Below the pieces are notes generated by a model that ran no database searches, was not told the origin of the DNA, and saw nothing but the letters and a program-made list of their open reading frames with translations. DNA of 18,359 nucleotides from Mailhella sp. (GTDB taxonomy: Bacteria; Desulfobacterota; Desulfovibrionia; Desulfovibrionales; Desulfovibrionaceae), in NCBI GenBank assembly GCA_017411945.1, contig JAFQPD010000019.1, positions 1-18,359 on the forward strand, written 5' to 3'. Shown piece by piece: positions 13,587 through 18,359 of the stretch. How positions within the stretch are numbered: position 1 is the stretch's first letter; each line of letters starts with the position of its first letter. Made by a program: the position numbers and the translations under genes.

Positions 13587-14756
13587 ATGAGAAAAGGATA
13601 CTTCGGTGATTTTGGCGGTTGTTTCGTGCCGGAACTGCTCATGCCTCCCCTTATGGAACTGGAGCAGGCCATGGCGGCCATACTGCCTTCCGAGGCGTTC
13701 CAGAGCGAGCTTCGTTCTCTTCTGAAAGATTTTGCGGGCCGCGAGACTCCGCTGACCTTCTGCCCCGCGCTTTCGCAGGAACTGGGCTTCGAGCTGTGGC
13801 TGAAGCGCGAAGACCTCCTGCATACCGGCGCACATAAGATAAACAATACGCTGGGGCAGGCCCTGCTTGCGAAGCATATGGGCAAGTCGGCCCTCATAGC
13901 CGAGACGGGCGCAGGCCAGCACGGCGTGGCTGCTGCGGCCGCCGCCGCAAGGCTGGGTTTGCGGTGCACTATCTATATGGGCGCAGAGGATGTGGAGCGG
14001 CAGTCGGCTAATGTTAGACGTATAAAACTGCTTGGAGCAGCAGTACGGCCCGTGGAAAGCGGTTCACGAACGCTGAAGGACGCCATCAATGCCGCGCTCC
14101 GTGCGTGGATATCCGAGCAGGCGGACACGCACTACTGCTTCGGAACGGCGGCCGGTCCGTATCCTTTCCCAGATCTCGTGCGCGAGTTCCAGAGCGTCAT
14201 CGGCCGTGAGGCGAGAGCGCAGATGCTGGAGCGTACCGGCGCCCTGCCTGACTATGCGGTCGCGGCAGTGGGCGGCGGCTCCAACGCCATAGGCATGTTC
14301 GCTCCCTTCGTGGAGGATGAGAGCGTGCGGCTCATCGGCGTGGAAGCCGGAGGGACGGGCGAGCCCGGGTGCCTCCATTCGGCGGCCATCAATTTCGGAA
14401 GGCCCGGCGTGCTTCATGGCGAGTACACCATGCTCCTTCAGGACGAGGATGGGCAGATACTGCCGTCCGGCTCCATCTCCGCCGGGCTGGACTACCCCGG
14501 AGTCGGCCCGGAGCACGCCTTTCTGCACAGGAGCGGCCGCGTGAAGTACGGCATAGCCTACGACCATGAAGCCCTGGCCGCTTTTCAGAAGCTCTGCCGA
14601 GCCGAGGGCATACTGCCCGCGCTGGAATCTTCCCATGCGCTGGCCTGGGTGCTGGAACACCGGGAGGAGTTCCGGCCGGGAAGCCGCGTGCTGGTGAATC
14701 TTTCCGGGCGCGGCGACAAAGATATGGACATCATAGAGCGGGCTCTCGGCGCATAG
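13587..14756 (+). CDS. trpB: Tryptophan synthase beta chain
   Basis: PLP enzyme that condenses indole with serine. The 389-residue protein is of the TrpB1 type that works with TrpA. It has the N-terminal FGDFGGCFVPE, KREDLLHTGAHKINN (73-87) with PLP Lys84, ETGAGQHG (106-113) with Glu106, phosphate-binding GGGSN (229-233), SISAGLDYPGVGPEH (296-310), and SGRGDKD (373-379) near the pyridine nitrogen. It starts 10 nt after trpCF with GAGGAT upstream. All key residues are intact, and length is normal. Confidence 0.97.
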   Translation: MRKGYFGDFGGCFVPELLMPPLMELEQAMAAILPSEAFQSELRSLLKDFAGRETPLTFCPALSQELGFELWLKREDLLHTGAHKINNTLGQALLAKHMGKSALIAETGAGQHGVAAAAAAARLGLRCTIYMGAEDVERQSANVRRIKLLGAAVRPVESGSRTLKDAINAALRAWISEQADTHYCFGTAAGPYPFPDLVREFQSVIGREARAQMLERTGALPDYAVAAVGGGSNAIGMFAPFVEDESVRLIGVEAGGTGEPGCLHSAAINFGRPGVLHGEYTMLLQDEDGQILPSGSISAGLDYPGVGPEHAFLHRSGRVKYGIAYDHEALAAFQKLCRAEGILPALESSHALAWVLEHREEFRPGSRVLVNLSGRGDKDMDIIERALGA

Positions 14757-14767
14757 GGAGAGAGAGT

Positions 14768-15538
14768 ATGCATATCCTTGAAAGAAAGATACGCCTTGCC
14801 CGGAAGTCCGGCCGGCTGGCCCTCATTCCCTTCGTGACGGCAGGATTTCCGAGCCGTGAGCGTTTCTGGGGCATAGTCCGTGAGCTGGACGAGGCTGGGG
14901 CGGACGTCATCGAGATAGGCGTTCCTTTCTCCGATCCTGTGGCAGACGGCCCCGTGGTGGAGGAGGCTTCCGTTCGGGCTCTGGCAGGCGGAGTCACGCT
15001 CCGCGGCATCCTTGAAGAGCTTTCTGCGCACAGGGGCGAAGTGCAGTCCGGGCTGGTGCTCATGGGCTACATGAACCCCTTCCTGCAGTACGGGCTGGAA
15101 CGCTTTGCCGAAGACGCGGCCCGGGCAGGCGTTCAGGGCGTCATAGTGCCGGACCTGCCTTTCGAGGAAGCCGGGGATATGCGCAGCATTCTGCGGAAGC
15201 GGGGCATCGCTCTCATCGCGCTCGTCGGGCCGAATACCAGTGAAGAGCGGATGGGGCTTTATTCCGAGGTCTCCGAAGGCTACGTCTATGTGGTCTCCGT
15301 CATGGGGACGACGGGCGAGCGCGGCCAGCTCCCGCAGGAGGTGCCGCAGGTGCTGGCCCGCACCCGCCGGGCGTTCGCGCTTCCTGTGGCTCTTGGCTTC
15401 GGCCTGAAGAGCCCGGAACAGATCGCCTTTCTGCCGGAACATCTGAGGCCCGACGCCGCCGTGTTCGGCTCGTCGCTCCTGAAGCATCTCGATGGCGGAG
15501 GCTCTCCGCGCGGATTCATGGAGAAGTGGACCAGGTGA
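14768..15538 (+). CDS. trpA: Tryptophan synthase alpha chain
   Basis: Cleaves indole-3-glycerol phosphate to indole, which is channelled to TrpB. The 256-residue TIM barrel has FVTAGFPS (22-29), IEIGVPFSDPVADGP (48-62) with catalytic Glu49 and Asp60 at the same numbers as in E. coli, LMGYMNPFLQYG, VPDLPFEEAG, the VMGTTGERG loop, GFGLKSPEQ and FGSSLL. It begins 11 nt after trpB behind GGGAGAG and ends the trp operon; a long inverted repeat follows 29 nt later. Confidence 0.96.
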   Translation: MHILERKIRLARKSGRLALIPFVTAGFPSRERFWGIVRELDEAGADVIEIGVPFSDPVADGPVVEEASVRALAGGVTLRGILEELSAHRGEVQSGLVLMGYMNPFLQYGLERFAEDAARAGVQGVIVPDLPFEEAGDMRSILRKRGIALIALVGPNTSEERMGLYSEVSEGYVYVVSVMGTTGERGQLPQEVPQVLARTRRAFALPVALGFGLKSPEQIAFLPEHLRPDAAVFGSSLLKHLDGGGSPRGFMEKWTR

Positions 15539-15567
15539 TGGCGGGGCCTCTTCTGCGGCAGCAATGA

Positions 15568-15625
15568 ATGCGAAAGCGGCGCATCCGGTCTCCTCGAGGG
15601 AAGCTGGGATGCGCCGCTTTCGCAT
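15568..15625. repeat. Perfect 19-bp inverted repeat between trpA and the FTR-like gene
   Basis: Arms 15568-15586 and 15607-15625 (ATGCGAAAGCGGCGCATCC and its complement) match perfectly around a 20-nt loop. The loop itself contains the palindrome CCTCGAGG (15592-15599). It lies between convergent transcription units, where a bidirectional terminator is expected. No T-run follows on either strand, so it may act as a 3' mRNA-stabilising hairpin, a factor-assisted terminator, or a copy of a dispersed repeat. Confidence 0.75.
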
Positions 15626-15640
15626 GATGTTCAGGGGAGG

Positions 15641-15970
15641 CTAGAGCCCGCGGGAAGGGTCGCGCCGTTCGTCCACTTCGGGAAAGAAGTCGGGGTCGTC
15701 CTTGTGCTCTGCGGAAACGTAGAAGGAGCACATGCAGGCGCCGAATTCAGCGATGTCGTCGTCGCGGTACACGCAGGGGCAGATGATGTCGCTGTCGGTC
15801 TTCTTGTCGTCGCTGGCGAGGCGGCAGGGGCAGCACATGTAGCCGTAGCGTTCTTTGTTGGCAATGAGGCTTTCCGCCGTGCCGAGGCAGAAATCATGGT
15901 CGGCGTGCAGGTGATAGCCCTTGATGGCGGCGGCCTTTGCCAGCTTTTCGAGCAGTTCTTCAGGCGTCAT
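15641..15970 (-). CDS. Ferredoxin:thioredoxin reductase catalytic-subunit family protein
   Basis: A 109-residue protein with the cysteine pattern of FTR catalytic subunits: CPCR (47-50), CPC (64-66) and CMC (79-81). By family analogy Cys47, 64, 66 and 79 bind a [4Fe-4S] cluster and Cys49/Cys81 form the redox disulfide that passes electrons from ferredoxin to a thioredoxin-like partner. Spacing is CPC-X14-CPC-X12-CMC, slightly different from plant FTR, and the His of the plant CHC motif is Met80. Extra Cys28 and Cys46 are present. The variable subunit of plant FTR is not in the window. The start overlaps the upstream redoxin gene as ATGA, so that protein is the likely partner. Confidence 0.85.
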   Translation of the reverse strand: MTPEELLEKLAKAAAIKGYHLHADHDFCLGTAESLIANKERYGYMCCPCRLASDDKKTDSDIICPCVYRDDDIAEFGACMCSFYVSAEHKDDPDFFPEVDERRDPSRGL

Positions 15971-16383
15971 TTTTTCATAGCCTCCTCAAGGAGCAGCTTG
16001 CGGAAGCCCACGATGACTTTACCGTTGGGCATGAGCACCACGGGGAACGTGCCGCGCGGATTGTACTTGCGGACTTTCTCCATGAGGTTGGCACGGTCGG
16101 AGTCGCAGTAATCGTCCAGATGGATCACCGTGACTTCGTAATGATTCTCCTCAAGGAATTTCTTGGTATTCTTGCAGTGCAGGCAAGTGGTGAGCGCATA
16201 CATGATGGGCTTGTCCGAAACGGGGTTCATGCCCAGTTCGTAGAGTTCGGGGTCGCCGCACTCTCTTTTTTCCGAGCCCTCATCGGGATCTTCCGGGGCC
16301 GCTTTGCCCTTTTTCATGATCATGGCCGCGACGATGACGAGTGCAAGCACGCCGGCTGCGGCAGCGAGGTAGATGGTGTCCAT
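15967..16383 (-). CDS. Membrane-anchored glutaredoxin-like protein (CLHC)
   Basis: A 138-residue protein. Residues 4-23 form one hydrophobic segment (IYLAAAAGVLALVIVAAMIM), followed by KKGK. An acidic linker follows, then a thioredoxin-fold domain from about 59. Its active site is TTCLHCKNT with Cys67 and Cys70, and the cis-Pro motif is TFPVV (112-116). The positive residues after the helix suggest that the redox domain faces the cytoplasm, where the FTR-like neighbour could reduce it; this is inferred. ATG 16383 is chosen because AGGAG stands 8 nt upstream and the anchor begins there. The frame continues to 16452 but without a better site. The 129 nt to the upstream gene (16384-16512) contain a T7 run on the minus strand (16460-16454) but no convincing stem. 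Confidence 0.8.
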   Translation of the reverse strand: MDTIYLAAAAGVLALVIVAAMIMKKGKAAPEDPDEGSEKRECGDPELYELGMNPVSDKPIMYALTTCLHCKNTKKFLEENHYEVTVIHLDDYCDSDRANLMEKVRKYNPRGTFPVVLMPNGKVIVGFRKLLLEEAMKK

Positions 16384-16512
16384 GGAGCAGTCTCCTGAGT
16401 GTGTCGCTCCTCGGGTGGGAGCTCGATGCGGGGAGTATGCACGTTTCCCCAAAAAAAGCCAGAGCTAAAGCAGGGCAGAGAGCGGGATGGCGGCCCCGCC
16501 CCGTGCCTGATG

Positions 16513-18180
16513 TCAGGATTCGCGACGGCGGCGGGGGGCGGCGGGGCGATCCGCTCCACCAGTGCGGGGCCTGCGGTCGGCAGGACGGCCTTCATGCTTC
16601 GGTTCGCGGCGTTCGCCCCTTCCTTCATGCCGGTCCCTGCTTTTTTCTTCCCGGCGGCGGGGAAATTCATCGCGGTCGCGGCGTGCGGAGGGCCTGTCGT
16701 CGTCATCGCGGCGGAAGGGACGGCGTCCTGATTCCTGCCGGGGGCGTTCTTCGCTGTGGGCGCGCCCTTCGGAGAAGCGGGAACGCTGAGGGCGCGGGCG
16801 TCCTTCGTCCTGCATGGCGCGGGGCGGGAAGCGGCGCAGTTCGGCGCCGTCCAGCATCATGATGAAGGCCTGGGATTTGCGGTCGAGGCCGGGGGTGGTC
16901 CAGCCTTCGCAGAGCGCACCGGGGGAAAGGTGGGCGGAATCCGGGATGAGGGCGAGCCCGAGCTCGGTGCAGGCATAGCGGGCGCGGCCGGGGTAGTCCG
17001 GCACGATGAAGGCGTCGGAAACGATGCGGGCCGATATCCTGCGGCGGCTCTGCGGGCGGCGGGTGCGCTGGGGGGCTTCGGCGAGCTGTTCGGCTTCCTC
17101 TTCGTCCAGCTTTTTGAGGAGGAGGAAGGAGAGGCTTATGGAATCCTTGTCCAGGCCGGCGCGGGCCGAAAGGTCGCGCAGGGCCTGCGGGGCGTGCTCG
17201 GCGGGAGCGTTCACATGGCACCAGGCAGTGCTGCGCCTGTCGAGCATGGGGCAGGAATTGGCGTGAGGGCAGGGCGAGAGCGGCTTGAACAGCGGCGAGA
17301 GGCCGAATGCCAGCATGTCGTCATCGTCCCAGTCGTCGTCGAAGTCGCCGGAAGCGCGGGAGGCGGCACGGCCGGCCTGTTCTTCGCGCAGGGCGAAGGA
17401 GGTGAGGTCTTCGAATTCCGGCTCTTCTTCCACGCCGCCGAGTGCGCTCTTGCGCAGGTTGGTGAGCAGGCGTCCGCCCTGACGGGTGCCGGGCTCTACG
17501 GAGAAGATGAGGCCGCCTTCCATGAGCATGCGGGAGGCGTCTTCGAGCAGGGAGCGCATGCGGTCGGACATCTGGTGGCCGGGGCGCGCACGGCGTTCTT
17601 CCATTTCGTTGAGCACGTTGCCGGTGGTCATCATCCAGAGCATGCCGGGCTTGGCATGGATGCGGTGCAGGGCCTGCGTCACCGAGGCGCGCATGGTGCG
17701 TATGGTCCAGCGGCATTCCGGGGCGAGTTCGGCTCGGAGTATGTCGAAGATGCGGCGTCCGAGTTCGAGGATATGGGGCGTGGTATCGCTGGCGACGATG
17801 GTCACGGGCTTTTCGCGCAGGTCCGGGCGGGAGAGCCACAGGGCCAGAGGCAGGGTGAGGGGGCCGCTGCCCATGTCGAGAATGAGAGGCTCGTCCGGGA
17901 TGCGGCCGAAGTCCAGTCCGGGCAGGAGCGAGGACAGGCGCACGAGGTTCCACGGCAGGAAATAGCGCAGGTAGGCCGAAGTGAGGCGCGGCGCCGTCCA
18001 GTAGGGGCGGTCGAGGGAGTCGCGATCGGTCGTGAGCATGGCCGAAAGGTCGCGGCAGGCATTGGAAAGGTCGCGCCTTTGCGCGCCGTTCATGGGCATG
18101 ACTTCGTCGAGCGCACGGAAGAGATAGGCAAGGCCGCGCACGGCAAATTCGTCAGGTGCTGTGAAAAGGGGTTTAGACAT
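16513..18180 (-). CDS. Rsm22/METTL17-like SAM-dependent methyltransferase with FeS motif and Arg-rich tail
   Basis: A 555-residue protein related to the Rsm22 family tied to small ribosomal subunit assembly. An N-terminal helical part (1-75) precedes a Rossmann domain with the SAM loop LDMGSGPL (101-108), ASDTTPHIL (130-138), TGNVLNEM (186-193) and FSVEPG (226-231). Four cysteines in the family pattern, PCPHANSCP (303-311), WCH (320-322) and YACTELG (402-408), probably bind a [4Fe-4S] cluster, as shown for METTL17. SLSFLLLKK (349-357) is also typical. An Asp-rich stretch lies at 279-288, and from about 455 to 555 there is a low-complexity tail rich in Arg, Asp, Glu and Pro, likely disordered and RNA-binding. 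ATG 18180 has AAGGAA upstream. The substrate is unknown. Confidence 0.78.
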   Translation of the reverse strand: MSKPLFTAPDEFAVRGLAYLFRALDEVMPMNGAQRRDLSNACRDLSAMLTTDRDSLDRPYWTAPRLTSAYLRYFLPWNLVRLSSLLPGLDFGRIPDEPLILDMGSGPLTLPLALWLSRPDLREKPVTIVASDTTPHILELGRRIFDILRAELAPECRWTIRTMRASVTQALHRIHAKPGMLWMMTTGNVLNEMEERRARPGHQMSDRMRSLLEDASRMLMEGGLIFSVEPGTRQGGRLLTNLRKSALGGVEEEPEFEDLTSFALREEQAGRAASRASGDFDDDWDDDDMLAFGLSPLFKPLSPCPHANSCPMLDRRSTAWCHVNAPAEHAPQALRDLSARAGLDKDSISLSFLLLKKLDEEEAEQLAEAPQRTRRPQSRRRISARIVSDAFIVPDYPGRARYACTELGLALIPDSAHLSPGALCEGWTTPGLDRKSQAFIMMLDGAELRRFPPRAMQDEGRPRPQRSRFSEGRAHSEERPRQESGRRPFRRDDDDRPSARRDRDEFPRRREEKSRDRHEGRGERREPKHEGRPADRRPRTGGADRPAAPRRRRES

Positions 18181-18258
18181 AGGATTCCTTTTTTATCTGG
18201 GAAGGCTCTGCCTTGTCATGGTAAAGCCGAAAATGACTACGCGTTTTCAGCCCATCCG

Positions 18259-18359
18259 GCAGGGGGATCATTCCCCTGCACCCCCAATAGCATAAACGCA
18301 GGAGTTGATACTATCAACTCCTGCGTTTATGCAAATATGGGGTCCGGGGAGATTATCTC
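18259..18359. repeat. Symmetric three-hairpin intergenic element with a 43-nt near-perfect palindrome (cut by window edge)
   Basis: A central palindrome has 21-bp perfect arms (18290-18310 and 18312-18332) around one base. On its left is a hairpin GCAGGGG/CCCCTGC (18259-18265, 18273-18279) followed by ACCCC (18280-18284). On its right GGGGT (18339-18343) mirrors ACCCC, and a GAGAT-T-ATCTC hairpin (18349-18359) reaches the window edge. The layout is mirrored about the centre, 79 nt upstream of the methyltransferase start at its nearest. It looks like a dispersed REP-like element or the double-sided terminator of an upstream gene. The remaining bases 18181-18258 hold only the methyltransferase ribosome site and a weak possible promoter (ATGACA-N16-GATAAA on the minus strand). 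Confidence 0.7.

Noticed and set aside
1..18359. tRNA genes, CRISPR arrays, insertion sequences or prophage genes
   Set aside because: None were recognised: no cloverleaf-like sequence, no regularly spaced repeats, no transposase or phage motifs.

Overview
The window looks like a chromosomal segment of a high-GC sulfate-reducing deltaproteobacterium of the Desulfovibrionaceae type (Desulfovibrio/Bilophila/Mailhella-like; the genus cannot be fixed from sequence reading alone). The main reason is the pairing of the archaeal-type start of the shikimate pathway (ADH synthase plus 3-dehydroquinate synthase II) with otherwise bacterial aromatic amino acid genes, an arrangement known from Desulfovibrio. 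Genes are densely packed, with 4-nt ATGA overlaps at five junctions and short gaps elsewhere. No mobile element, tRNA, rRNA or CRISPR was seen.

Layout. 1-971: 3' part of dnaB, rightward, ending at a bidirectional terminator. 1033-8572: a leftward aromatic operon in transcription order aroA' (ADH synthase), aroB' (DHQ synthase II), pheA, aroA, tyrA, aroC, aroK, aroE. It carries the shikimate pathway from its ADH entry to chorismate, except dehydroquinase, plus the Phe and Tyr branches. 8573-9160: the divergent control region. 9161-15538: a rightward trp operon, trpE, trpGD fusion, trpCF fusion, trpB, trpA. 15568-15625: a long perfect inverted repeat between convergent units. 15641-16383: leftward pair of a membrane-anchored glutaredoxin-like protein and a ferredoxin:thioredoxin-reductase-type FeS protein. 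16513-18180: a leftward Rsm22/METTL17-like methyltransferase with an Arg-rich tail. 18181-18359: no gene, but a symmetric cluster of hairpins cut by the window edge.

The control region is the most informative non-coding part. Toward the aro operon it encodes a 34-residue leader peptide with a Phe/Tyr run (PFGFGFYFYF), followed by an intrinsic terminator and a competing antiterminator pairing. This is a ribosome-mediated Phe/Tyr attenuator. Toward trpE there is a second leader ORF with a perfect Shine-Dalgarno and a single Trp codon, followed by a 1:2 / 2:3 / 3:4 hairpin set ending in a terminator 23 nt before trpE. Two palindromes near the promoters could be operators. Chorismate made by the left operon feeds both its own pheA/tyrA branch and the right-hand trp branch, and the two seem to be sensed separately.

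The most striking protein observation is in the TrpG domain of trpGD. The catalytic Cys, His and Glu of the glutaminase triad are replaced by Gly80, Asp171 and Gly173, while the rest of the domain is preserved. Its partner TrpE also carries changes at normally conserved C-terminal acidic positions. Anthranilate synthesis here may therefore use free ammonia or a glutaminase borrowed from elsewhere.
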